IMG/VR virus record: IMGVR_UViG_3300032236_000110
Location: 1-20,319 of that record
Length of the DNA stretch: 20,319 bases
Origin: a virus
Strand: one strand, 5' to 3'
Shown here: positions 1 to 8,366 of the stretch, piece by piece
Numbering within the stretch: the stretch's first letter is position 1
Layout: every line of letters begins with the position of its first letter
The notes under the pieces: model-generated
Databases searched by the model: none
What the model saw: the letters and a program-made list of their open reading frames with translations, nothing else
What the model was told of the DNA's origin: nothing
Made by a program: the position numbers and the translations under genes

Positions 1-182
1 ACTTTTATATTTGTCATAGCTAATTCAGATGTGGGCACAATGCGTAAGTTCCACGAATCTCGTGCCCTATCTGAAATAAATCGGAATCGCTTTTCCCCTT
101 TGACATAAAAGTATCCTTTTTCTGTCTTAGCAATCATTCCACTAGGAACACGAGGGGTATATTTAATTTGCCTTCTGAGCAT
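1..182 (-). CDS. Partial hypothetical phage protein, N-terminal 60 residues
   Basis: An open frame runs from an ATG at 182 to the left edge without a stop; the rest of the gene lies outside the window. The start is supported by GGAG at 193-196, ten bases upstream, inside the preceding gene. It overlaps the end of that coiled-coil gene by 20 bases, so the two are probably translationally coupled. The visible protein begins MLRRQIKYTPRVPSG and is basic. It then has an aromatic-rich stretch (KGYFYVKGEKRFRFISDRA, followed by DSWNLRIVP). There is no signal peptide or membrane segment in the visible part. Its place after the tail fibre genes suggests a virion-associated or fibre accessory protein. 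I do not recognise a family with certainty and assign no function. Confidence 0.6.
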   Translation of the reverse strand, partial: MLRRQIKYTPRVPSGMIAKTEKGYFYVKGEKRFRFISDRARDSWNLRIVPTSELAMTNIK

Positions 183-396
183 TTACCTGAAGCTCCTGAA
201 TACGCTGTTCACGGGACTGAATTTCCTGTGTAGCCTGTGCCTTTAGGTGTGCCATTTGGACTTCGTACTGACTGGTAATCTGACCAATACGGTTTTGTAG
301 TTCCTGCACCAACAACTCTAGGGTTTGAAAATCCTTTGCTGATGGCTGTGGAGCCACATAGCGGGGGTCTGGTACAAATTCATTTTGTTCTGACAT
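163..396 (-). CDS. Small coiled-coil protein, function unknown
   Basis: This 77-residue protein starts at an ATG preceded by AAAGGAG with a five-base spacer, which makes the start clear. Residues about 22-77 form a long amphipathic helix rich in Q, E, L and K (for example LELLVQELQNRIGQI, then IQSREQRIQELQ), typical of a coiled coil. The first 20 residues are proline-rich and probably disordered. There is no signal peptide, membrane segment or cysteine. It follows the tail fibre and has its own promoter-like sequence just upstream. A role as a fibre-associated trimer or an assembly factor is possible, but nothing in the sequence proves it. It is too hydrophilic to be a holin. Confidence 0.8.
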   Translation of the reverse strand: MSEQNEFVPDPRYVAPQPSAKDFQTLELLVQELQNRIGQITSQYEVQMAHLKAQATQEIQSREQRIQELQVNAQKAN

Positions 397-420
397 TATA
401 TCTCCTTTATTGTCTATGTA

Positions 421-449
421 AGTATACTATTTATTTTCTAATAGTGCAA
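421..449 (-). promoter_or_regulatory. Predicted sigma70-type promoter before the coiled-coil gene
   Basis: Reading the minus strand, TTGCAC (444-449) and TATACT (421-426) are separated by exactly 17 bases. The -10 hexamer matches the consensus at 5 of 6 positions and the -35 at 3 of 6. The -10 lies just past the tail fibre stop codon, and the next gene starts 25 bases further on with a strong Shine-Dalgarno sequence. The placement at a gene boundary supports it; the weak -35 limits confidence. Confidence 0.45.
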
Positions 450-2394
450 GTCTTTGTTCTAAATCTTCTATTGTTTTTTGTTGATCTTGTATTACCGCCA
501 GCATTGATGCTACAATTCCATCTAGATTATACATGCCAGCTTCACCATCTTCATTTATGCTAGATAGTTCTGGAACTTTTTCAGCAATGTCTTCAACAAT
601 AAATCCAATATTTAACTTATCTTTATTATCTGTATCTAATACAGAATTAAAGGAAACTGGAGAAACATTTAAAATTTTAAACGGATTATAAGATCTTATT
701 TCAGAGACTTTTTCTAGGGGGATTTCTTTAGAAAGTTCTGAATATTTTGATATTGAATTAATATTATTTTTATTTTTAAAATGTGATGTATAAGTATATA
801 TGTATGGTGTTCCAGATTGAAGTATATAAAGTGGGTACTTTGATGCAGTTGTAACAGTTTCATTATATCTTATTGCTGGAGAAGATATATATGCATTATT
901 TGCGGAAGATGTTCCGTATCCCAGCACAATGTTTCCGCCAAATTGATTTATATATAAGGTTGTTCCAACCCTAGTTCCACCACTATAAACTGTAGACTGA
1001 ATTGTATTATTGTCAATAGACATTCTACTTGCAGATGCACCACTAAAATATGGATATGAGTAACTGGTAGTTGAATTGGCGTAAATATTAAAAGTACCCG
1101 TGTCAGACAAGCTATTTACGGTAGCATTGTCTGGTTCTATTGTTATACCACTTTGTGATACTGTGCCATATGTTGTTGTACCTCTAATAAAAATTGTTCC
1201 TTTAGCACCAATATTGGTAGAATAAAGTCCATAAATGTCTGTAAAATATATTCCATTTGGAGCAGTGTTGTAAGGGTCTGGACCTGTAGCAGCAATACCA
1301 ACAGTATAAGGATAGTATGTTGCACTTCCACCAGACAAATCTTGAGATAAAATTGCATTAAAAGTTGTAGTAAAAGTATTGCTAGTTGTTGAAATTACTT
1401 GAAGGTATTGGTTATTATAGCCTGATGTATTAAATCCAGAAATATAAGGGTTATCACCTATATTAAAGCCATGACAAAAAGAGACTACTCTTGATGAACC
1501 TGAAGCTGTTGTTGCAGCACTTAAAGTTACAGATGCACCAGATATATTGGTAATATACGATCCATTAATTCCAGTTCCATATACTTTTTGCCTAATTGAT
1601 AATCCCGCAGAACTACTAACAGTTATTGTAGTTGATCCTGAAGCATATGTTGCTGATGTTGTTGCAATATTTGATACAAATACTGCAGAAAAACCATCTG
1701 TAGCAGTACTAGCAGACAATAAATTAAAAATAAATCCAACTGGATTATATAGCTCTAGATATCCTTCGGAGTCTAACTCTACGCCACTCTTACTAAATGG
1801 TGGGTATTCTATGGTGCTATTATGAAGAAATGATGATATTACTCCATGACCAGTATCACCCTCATAATCGTAGTTTCCAATGTACCAAACATTTGTTGAC
1901 CCCGTTCCAATTTGACCTCCACCTGCATAAATAGTTCCTCTAAAATAAGCATTTCCGTCAAGGGTGTTTAATAAAAAGTTTGCCTGTCCTGCATTCTGTG
2001 ATGCAGAACTAAATTGATATCCAAGAATACCTGTGCTATTTATAATTACTGCTCCAGCACTTGCTGTTCCTGTCAGAGATGAACTTACTACTGGTCCCGC
2101 AGAAGTTGAATTCCAAATACTAGCAAGATTAGTTCTACCAGCATAAATCAATCCGTTTGCATCTAATGCACCTGCAGTTAGTGCTCCACCAACAACACAT
2201 GCAGAATCATTTGCCAATGCTGTAACAACTGTTGTGTTGGTAGATGTTAGCTGTGTGCCATCAAGTTTTGCGGTTGGAGTAGTAAAAGTATATGTAAGAG
2301 ATTTACCAGAACGGTTGCCATCTGAGTCTTTTGCTACCACAGCAACTGTATATGTTTTTCCTGGCTGTAATTTAGTAAGAAGTAATTGACCCAC
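427..2394 (-). CDS. Tail fibre distal part with C-terminal peptidase S74-like chaperone domain
   Basis: This 655-residue protein is the likely receptor-binding part of the tail fibre. Residues 1-45 are the second half of an FN3-like domain (KLQPGKTYTVAVVAKDSDGN), with no first half in this frame. Around 148-161 is a segment of the kind common in fibre shafts (GNAYFRGTIYAGGG). Residues about 250-305 carry a beta-rich module (GSTTITVSSSAGLS), followed by SGFNTSGYNNQYLQVIS. From Ser537 (SHFKNKNNI) to the end is a peptidase S74-type intramolecular chaperone, with NPFKILNVSPVSFNSV, GFIVEDIAEKVPEL, YNLDGIVASMLAVIQ and a final short coiled coil. Known members trimerise the fibre and then cut themselves off just before this serine. 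The start shown is a GTG overlapping the upstream stop (TAGTG) with only a weak GGTGA ribosome site; the real product may be a fusion with the 295-residue protein. Confidence 0.85.
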   Translation of the reverse strand: MGQLLLTKLQPGKTYTVAVVAKDSDGNRSGKSLTYTFTTPTAKLDGTQLTSTNTTVVTALANDSACVVGGALTAGALDANGLIYAGRTNLASIWNSTSAGPVVSSSLTGTASAGAVIINSTGILGYQFSSASQNAGQANFLLNTLDGNAYFRGTIYAGGGQIGTGSTNVWYIGNYDYEGDTGHGVISSFLHNSTIEYPPFSKSGVELDSEGYLELYNPVGFIFNLLSASTATDGFSAVFVSNIATTSATYASGSTTITVSSSAGLSIRQKVYGTGINGSYITNISGASVTLSAATTASGSSRVVSFCHGFNIGDNPYISGFNTSGYNNQYLQVISTTSNTFTTTFNAILSQDLSGGSATYYPYTVGIAATGPDPYNTAPNGIYFTDIYGLYSTNIGAKGTIFIRGTTTYGTVSQSGITIEPDNATVNSLSDTGTFNIYANSTTSYSYPYFSGASASRMSIDNNTIQSTVYSGGTRVGTTLYINQFGGNIVLGYGTSSANNAYISSPAIRYNETVTTASKYPLYILQSGTPYIYTYTSHFKNKNNINSISKYSELSKEIPLEKVSEIRSYNPFKILNVSPVSFNSVLDTDNKDKLNIGFIVEDIAEKVPELSSINEDGEAGMYNLDGIVASMLAVIQDQQKTIEDLEQRLALLENK

Positions 2395-3281
2395 TATGTC
2401 ACCGTCAAATAATATTCAATTTCTGTTGGCTGTCCATATTTTGTTACAAGTAGGGCTGCCGAAGATGATGTTCTACTGACTAAAAGTTCTTCAGGAGTTC
2501 TTGAAGAGCCATCCATTAATTTCATAGAGTCTAAGAAAATTCCACCAGTTATTGTGCTTGTACTAGCACTAATAGTTTCAACATAATAATTGAATGATGC
2601 ACTTGGCTGATTTGTAATCAAAGTTGACGCAGTAAAGTATCCACTGGCACCTGGGTTTAATGTAATTGTGGGAAGTGTCCAAGCATACCCAGAGTTATCT
2701 ATAAAACTAAATACAACTGATGCATTAGGGCTAGTTCCACTAGCATAATAAAGTATTTGTAAATAGTCATTTGCATTATAATCAGTTAGGTCGTAGCCAT
2801 AACCAGTTCTAGAATGAACACTAGATGAGTTTAAAGAAATATTGTAAGCTCCCAGCCTTGAGCCAGGGTAAAGAGTTTTATTAACACTTGCTGTAGAAAG
2901 CGATGAGCCAGATACCCAATCACTAGATCCAGATGTTCCAAATGTTTCTGAAAAATCGGTAAGAAAAAAATTGTCTTTTGTATTAGCCTGAAAACTATTT
3001 TGTGGAATAATTCCAACTTCATAAATAGAGCCTACTAAAAGTGGATCTAAACTGGCTTTAACTACAATCTGATTTGAGCCACTTGTTGCACCATTTACAT
3101 ATGTTCCAGATGGAGAGTATACTTTCAGTGTTATGGGGGAACGACTAATTTCATATGCAAGTTTAGTGTCTGTAGATGCTGATTGTGTGTATAGGGCACC
3201 AACTACTATTGTTCCCGCCCAATCCTGAACACCTTGTGCCAAAAATCTATTAATCATATCAATTCCATTTGTAGTTATCAT
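2394..3281 (-). CDS. Tail fibre proximal part, probable baseplate-attachment protein
   Basis: This is a 295-residue protein. Residues 1-30 (MITTNGIDMINRFLAQG, then TIVVGALYTQSAS) resemble the N-terminal attachment domain of phage tail fibre proteins, which usually begin MITT.G...I and continue with an IAVG-like strand and a T/D-rich loop. Residues about 95-250 look like a beta-sandwich, carbohydrate-binding-like module with many S, G, Y and N residues. Residues about 262-295 (LVSRTSSSAALLVTKYGQP, then TEIEYYLTVT) match the first strands of an FN3-like domain that stops abruptly. The matching second half opens the next gene in the -1 frame. The start ATG overlaps the upstream stop as ATGA, with AGGAG ten bases upstream. 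I read this and the next gene as two pieces of one fibre. Confidence 0.75.
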   Translation of the reverse strand: MITTNGIDMINRFLAQGVQDWAGTIVVGALYTQSASTDTKLAYEISRSPITLKVYSPSGTYVNGATSGSNQIVVKASLDPLLVGSIYEVGIIPQNSFQANTKDNFFLTDFSETFGTSGSSDWVSGSSLSTASVNKTLYPGSRLGAYNISLNSSSVHSRTGYGYDLTDYNANDYLQILYYASGTSPNASVVFSFIDNSGYAWTLPTITLNPGASGYFTASTLITNQPSASFNYYVETISASTSTITGGIFLDSMKLMDGSSRTPEELLVSRTSSSAALLVTKYGQPTEIEYYLTVT

Positions 3282-3751
3282 ATAGTACTTGCTCCTAAAA
3301 CAAATTCGTAGTCTTCTGCACCCTCAACATCATCAAAGTGGAGATAAGCAGTCCATCTAACAACACCATCAGAATTGGCACTATTGTTTTCTAAAGTATA
3401 ACTACTTGGGTCAACATATAAATTTGTTGGTGCAGATAGGGCATAGTCTGTAGATGGTTCCTCCATTGTTTCTTCAGGAGTAACAATAACTGGGTCGGAG
3501 TCTAATTCATACCACTGATCTGGATCTTGATCTTCATTCCAAAAATCTTCGGCAACATCCTGCTCTTGGACATTATCTAATTCTGTTTCACTTGTAACTT
3601 TGTAGGTATTTGGAGACTGCTCCATACGAAGTCTTGAGTTTCTTGGGTCATCTGAGGATATTTTGATTGTTTGCCCAAAATGGGGAATAGATGCTGGGCT
3701 AGTATATTTATGAGCCTTTGTATTCTTTTTCTTACTATGATTTTTTGCCAT
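3278..3751 (-). CDS. Hypothetical virion protein with basic N-terminus and FN3-like C-terminus
   Basis: This 157-residue protein starts at an ATG with GGAGG four bases upstream. The first 15 residues are very basic (MAKNHSKKKNTKAHK). Residues about 55-105 are acidic and likely disordered (for example EDFWNEDQDPDQWYELD). Residues about 108-157 resemble the first strands of an FN3 or Ig-like domain: SAPTNLYV, then VVRWTAYLHFDDVEGAEDY and EFVLGAST. The protein ends there, so either this is a short complete sandwich or only part of one. It sits between the hub and fibre genes and overlaps the fibre gene by four bases (ATGA), which suggests a minor tail or adaptor protein. The charge split is unusual, and no precise function can be given. 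Confidence 0.7.
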   Translation of the reverse strand: MAKNHSKKKNTKAHKYTSPASIPHFGQTIKISSDDPRNSRLRMEQSPNTYKVTSETELDNVQEQDVAEDFWNEDQDPDQWYELDSDPVIVTPEETMEEPSTDYALSAPTNLYVDPSSYTLENNSANSDGVVRWTAYLHFDDVEGAEDYEFVLGASTI

Positions 3752-3769
3752 ATTTCCTCCGATTTATAT

Positions 3770-3778
3770 ATTATACCA
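3770..3778 (-). promoter_or_regulatory. Predicted extended -10 promoter before the 157-residue gene
   Basis: On the minus strand the 28-base gap between the hub stop (3780-3782) and the next start contains TGGTATAAT, a perfect TGnTATAAT extended -10 element. No -35 hexamer is visible, as is usual for extended -10 promoters. The same nine bases occur in the gap before the tail chaperone gene. A transcript from here would drive the 157-residue gene and the fibre genes. Confidence 0.5.
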
Positions 3779-3779
3779 T

Positions 3780-6700
3780 TTATGAGATTATTAGGGGCTT
3801 TAGAGTTAATTTAGTATCCCCTAGCCCGCTGCTAATTGATTGCTCAACTGATGTAATAATACAATTTACTGGAGATACTGTTGATGGATTTGCTGGGTCA
3901 TATCCAATTCTTTTAAGTCCATATGTAAGTTGAGCAAAATCTCCAACTTGAATTAATGGGTTTCCAAATACTGAAACACTAAGGTCTGTATAAAATGTGT
4001 TAGTAGACTTAACAAGAGTAGCCATTATTTTTTCAGCCTCTGATTTTGAACCTACCCAACTTGTAGAAAGATCTATACTTAAAGTGTAGTTTGGGTCTAC
4101 CACACGCTCTATTATTCTTTCTTCAGATAGGAGCTGGTAGTTTGAAAAAATTTGCAAAGGTTCGTGGCTCTGAGAATCTTTTCCACTAGATAATACAACA
4201 AGTTCGTCTGTATTATTGACTACAGCAAACTTAGACCTAAAAGGTGTTGAATTTAATTCTGAGTAAGAAACATGCTCTGGTAAAACTGGACCAAGTATTG
4301 AACCTTTTTCATTTGTCTTACTTGATACAGCTTGTGATCCATACATAACTGGAACAATTCTTGCACTAAATGGTCTAATAGGAGATAAAGAATGTTTTAC
4401 ATCATAGAGCTTAAATCCATATGCTTGTGGAAATGATTGGAAAAGATAGTAATTTTTTGTTTGAGCAAATCCCCGCACAAGATTATTTAAATAAGGAGTA
4501 GACATAAAATAATATTTAGTATCTAGTGGATATTCTGCCACTGATATTTTCTTTCCAGTGGTATCACTTGATACCGTATCTGCGTAAAGTTCATTAATAT
4601 AAACTTTTACAGATTGATTTTCTAAAGATTTGATGAATGCTCCAAATCTAGTTCCTGCCTGATTATAAAAGGCATTGCTAGTTACATTTTTTCCAGTTCT
4701 TCTATTTTTAACAGTAAAAGGTGTAGCATTAGAAATTTTAATTCCGTCAATTGCAATTCCGACCTCTTTACCTTGCATGTACATTGAAAGTCTATGGGGA
4801 ACGCCATCAAATACATTGTGAACTGGATAATCTTTAATCAGATAATTCATCTTGTTTCCAGAAATAAAATAAAATGATAGTAAGTAAGATACAGTTTTCT
4901 TTCCACGACTGCTTTGTACTGACCTAATTTCAGCAAAGTGTGTAGCGTCTGACCCACTAAAAGACCCACCGCTAGTAGCCTTTCCATTTACAGTATTACC
5001 ATTCATATTAAAGAATAATCCAACAGCAACATTGTGATAATCACTGTATGCGCTTGTAGTAACTTTCTTTTTAACAGTACCATGCTTATCTTTAACTAAT
5101 TTCCCATGAACTTTTTTGTATCGAACGGTGTCCGTATGAGCTTTTCTTTTTGTAGAAAGCATAGATACTGTAAAGTCAAGGGCGAACAAGTTGTGTCCAG
5201 AACCTTTTTCTACCTTTGGTGTAATAATAATATATTCATCTTTTTTAGCAGCTGCAAGAAATAGACCATGCTTATCTACACCCGCCACACCTTTTGGTGG
5301 ACTCGCCACAGAAGTATTATGAATAGAGTATGAGTAGGTGTAAAAATCGCTAGTGTACTTGACTACAGGATGACTTTGTGGCGTTGTGCCATATTTACCT
5401 CTTTGCAACCCGACTAATCTTCCAGTTGGTCGATACTCTACTTGAGTAATTGGTGCACCACTAGATGTATAAATATCTGAAATTTCTTCAATTGCTCTAG
5501 CAATATCTCCTTGTTCTGTAATAATTTTTGTTATATAAACTGAAGGATTTCCAATTGGAAAGAATACATATTCCATTCCATTGTATCCAATAATTTCAGA
5601 TCCCACAAATAGTTCACCATGATATTGACCAATATTTTTTCTTGGATTATAAAATGTTATATTGGGGTCAAATGACATGGATGAATCACTTATGTCTAGA
5701 CTAGCATTAAGTGGGAAGTTTGGAATAGCTGATCCATCTTCTTCTTTCCATACTTGAGGGTATGATTGTGAGTTTAAGAACCATGTCTCTCCCGCCGAAT
5801 TTTTATTATTTTTTTCATCAATATCGGCAGAATCAAAATCTTTTGGAATTCTATATTTAATTTGAATTTTTCCAACCTTATCTCCAACAGACTCAGAGTA
5901 CGAGCCTGGAATAATATTAGTAATATATTTAATACTACTAGAACCTATTATTTTTGTTACATCTGTAACTCCCACGCTTGGATTAAAATCATTAGAAGTT
6001 ATTTCTTGAAGAATATTATTCAAGCTCTTAAATCTCATAATTCCATACTCATCTATCCAAGCACCTATTTGATGACCAATTAATAATTCTTGCAGGTTAT
6101 CCATAATAGTTTTTGACTCATCATACCAGAAGTTAGGAGTACTTGTTGAAGATTTACAAACATATTGTAAATTGTCGTAGTCATAGTCACTGAACCCAGC
6201 AGTATTTAAAAGCGTAGATATAATACTAAAAAGATTACTTCTTTCAGATGCGAACTGTGGTGACTCCATCCCATGATAAATTTTAGTAATATCATATAGT
6301 TCTACAGAAACTTTATCTATGTCACTTAAACTCCAGTTATGTGAATACATAGTGAGTAATGGAATGTTTTCTGTTAGGTCTTGTTGGAATGATGGAGATT
6401 GTAAAAATGCATAAAACTTTACCCCCTGCCTCAAAAGATTACTGAATGAAGATTGTGTAGAGTGATTTTCAAATATTGTAGCAGCATTTAAGTCTGTTTG
6501 ATATACTGGAATATTACTTAATTCTACTGTTCCAGAATTTGAATTTATATAAGATAAAGGAAATCCATTACTATTTGGAGATGTGATATCTTTCTTTACA
6601 GAAACATCTGAAACAATTGGTGATAAATCTACTTCAAGTCTTGGAGAAATTTCTAATATATGTGCCTTTTTTCTGTCTGCATCTGGAACCTCATAGTTTC

Positions 6701-8366
6701 CTAAAATTGCATTTCCACCAGATACATTAGTTACTAGCAAAGTTATTCCCTTAACTTGGTTCAGCGTGTTCTGGAAAGTGCCACTAGATGAAAGTTGTGG
6801 CGGTGAAGTCCAAGAACTTGTAGACCAACTAGATCCATTATAGTATAGTGTTGTGACACCATTTTTATTAAAATCTGTGGATTGTAAAGTAATAGATGTA
6901 GACGAATTTCCACTTCCAGTATAAAGAATAACTTTTGCACCACTAATGTTTGTATAAAAATTAGAATATTTTAATACAATTTTATTTATAGAAAGATATT
7001 GATTATATCTTGCCTGTATAGATTTTTGACTATCATATCCAGATGTAATATGATAAGAAAATTTATCGTACTCTGATGGCAACATTTGCATTAATGGTGC
7101 CGTTATTTCTTTTGCAAAATATGAACCTGGATTTTTAATAGCAAAACTTGCTGGCTTAACAACACTTGCGGTATAAGTATCGGTTTTAACAGACTTATCT
7201 GATGTTTGTAAAAGTGGGTGCAATAATGCTTCACCAGGTCTAAATGGCTTAAATACAGATTCTGCTGGATAATAATTATTTAAATAAAAATCATGTTCTG
7301 TTACTTGATATAACTCTATATCAGATACCATAAATTGAGCACCTTCATATTCTGCAACTGCATTTAGCCATAATTGTGCTCTAGAAAAACCATTTCCACT
7401 ATCTCCAGGAGTTCCAAACCAAATTTCAACCCGCTTCCATACATCTACCGTAGCTTGAATTGATGATTCAACTGATGAAAGACCACCAGTAGAAAAATCT
7501 GTAGATTTTACAAAGAAACTAATAGGAATATTATTTTGATTTGGGTCTAATGCAACAATTTGTGGAGATATAAAAACATCATTGGTGTAGGTACCTATTG
7601 TGTATGGATCTGGATTTCTAGTTAAATCTGTATCTACATAAGAACCGCTAGTTACTGTTGTAAGATACTGAGTATTAATGCTTGATGTTCCAATAGTTCT
7701 ATAAATTTTATAAGCACTTGAATGATCTGGTTTTACAGAAGCTGACCACTTTAATGTTATATTTCCAGATATACTAGAGTTTACTGTTTGTGCTGGTAGT
7801 GCCAATGGGTTTTGAATATGCATATTTGAAGAATTTACTCCAGCAATTCTATATGTAAATGGAACGGATCCAGAAGCAGATGTTGTTAAAGAGGTAATTT
7901 TTTGTTGTTTTGGAGTTCCATAATTATTTTTTTGATTTCCTCCCACTTTTACATAAAAAACAAATTTGTAAAAATTTCCGTCAGCGGATGATGAGAAGTT
8001 TATAAAGTCTGACGCAAATTTAGCCATAATTTTTCCAGAAGAATAGCTAGACTTATCACTATTTGAAAGCTTCTTTATTATTGTAAAATTAATGGGGTTT
8101 GCTGATGAACTAACTTTTGAACTAATTGATGATACTCCAGTTGCATAAGATATAGTTCCGTTACCAACAGAACTACTATTGGTGTCTACTTGTTTAGATG
8201 TCCAAATAGCAGATGAATTTAGTGTTCCAATACTACTTACACTAGATGTTGTTACTACATAAGGTTGAACAAAAGCATTGTAATTCCATTCCGCCCACAC
8301 TTTTGGAATAACTGCTATAGAATTAGCAGATGCAAAGAGCTGTTGCGTTAATGAACTTCCTAACAT
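3780..8366 (-). CDS. Tail-tip hub (Tal/gp27-like) protein with lectin-like and FN3-like inserts
   Basis: This 1528-residue protein probably forms the tail tip hub that links tube to fibres and contacts the cell. Residues about 199-259 are FN3-like (GNITLKWSASV, then YKIYRTIG). Residues 312-359 look like a carbohydrate-binding strand set (RVEIWFGTPGD, then AQFMVSDIELYQV). Residues about 576-785 match gp27/Tal-type hub domains: SLSDIDKVSVELYDI, FSIISTLLNTAGFSDYDYDN, then MDNLQELLIGHQIGAWIDEY followed by GIMRFKSLN. Residues about 1050-1276 form a concanavalin/LamG-like jelly roll with a lysine-rich insertion near 1070-1105. The last 100 residues (SIDLSTSWVGSKSEAEKIMA, then PLIQVGDFAQLTYG) are the hub C-terminal domain. 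The ATG overlaps the upstream stop as TAATG, with GGAG five bases upstream. Only two cysteines were seen. Confidence 0.8.
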   Translation of the reverse strand: MLGSSLTQQLFASANSIAVIPKVWAEWNYNAFVQPYVVTTSSVSSIGTLNSSAIWTSKQVDTNSSSVGNGTISYATGVSSISSKVSSSANPINFTIIKKLSNSDKSSYSSGKIMAKFASDFINFSSSADGNFYKFVFYVKVGGNQKNNYGTPKQQKITSLTTSASGSVPFTYRIAGVNSSNMHIQNPLALPAQTVNSSISGNITLKWSASVKPDHSSAYKIYRTIGTSSINTQYLTTVTSGSYVDTDLTRNPDPYTIGTYTNDVFISPQIVALDPNQNNIPISFFVKSTDFSTGGLSSVESSIQATVDVWKRVEIWFGTPGDSGNGFSRAQLWLNAVAEYEGAQFMVSDIELYQVTEHDFYLNNYYPAESVFKPFRPGEALLHPLLQTSDKSVKTDTYTASVVKPASFAIKNPGSYFAKEITAPLMQMLPSEYDKFSYHITSGYDSQKSIQARYNQYLSINKIVLKYSNFYTNISGAKVILYTGSGNSSTSITLQSTDFNKNGVTTLYYNGSSWSTSSWTSPPQLSSSGTFQNTLNQVKGITLLVTNVSGGNAILGNYEVPDADRKKAHILEISPRLEVDLSPIVSDVSVKKDITSPNSNGFPLSYINSNSGTVELSNIPVYQTDLNAATIFENHSTQSSFSNLLRQGVKFYAFLQSPSFQQDLTENIPLLTMYSHNWSLSDIDKVSVELYDITKIYHGMESPQFASERSNLFSIISTLLNTAGFSDYDYDNLQYVCKSSTSTPNFWYDESKTIMDNLQELLIGHQIGAWIDEYGIMRFKSLNNILQEITSNDFNPSVGVTDVTKIIGSSSIKYITNIIPGSYSESVGDKVGKIQIKYRIPKDFDSADIDEKNNKNSAGETWFLNSQSYPQVWKEEDGSAIPNFPLNASLDISDSSMSFDPNITFYNPRKNIGQYHGELFVGSEIIGYNGMEYVFFPIGNPSVYITKIITEQGDIARAIEEISDIYTSSGAPITQVEYRPTGRLVGLQRGKYGTTPQSHPVVKYTSDFYTYSYSIHNTSVASPPKGVAGVDKHGLFLAAAKKDEYIIITPKVEKGSGHNLFALDFTVSMLSTKRKAHTDTVRYKKVHGKLVKDKHGTVKKKVTTSAYSDYHNVAVGLFFNMNGNTVNGKATSGGSFSGSDATHFAEIRSVQSSRGKKTVSYLLSFYFISGNKMNYLIKDYPVHNVFDGVPHRLSMYMQGKEVGIAIDGIKISNATPFTVKNRRTGKNVTSNAFYNQAGTRFGAFIKSLENQSVKVYINELYADTVSSDTTGKKISVAEYPLDTKYYFMSTPYLNNLVRGFAQTKNYYLFQSFPQAYGFKLYDVKHSLSPIRPFSARIVPVMYGSQAVSSKTNEKGSILGPVLPEHVSYSELNSTPFRSKFAVVNNTDELVVLSSGKDSQSHEPLQIFSNYQLLSEERIIERVVDPNYTLSIDLSTSWVGSKSEAEKIMATLVKSTNTFYTDLSVSVFGNPLIQVGDFAQLTYGLKRIGYDPANPSTVSPVNCIITSVEQSISSGLGDTKLTLKPLIIS

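Noticed and set aside
427-2394. Diversity-generating retroelement target in the fibre
   Set aside because: No reverse transcriptase, template repeat or adenine-targeted repeat pair is visible in this window.
2385-2425. Programmed -1 frameshift at the fibre split
   Set aside because: No X XXY YYZ heptamer in the right phase and no obvious downstream stem was seen, so recoding was left as one option rather than called.
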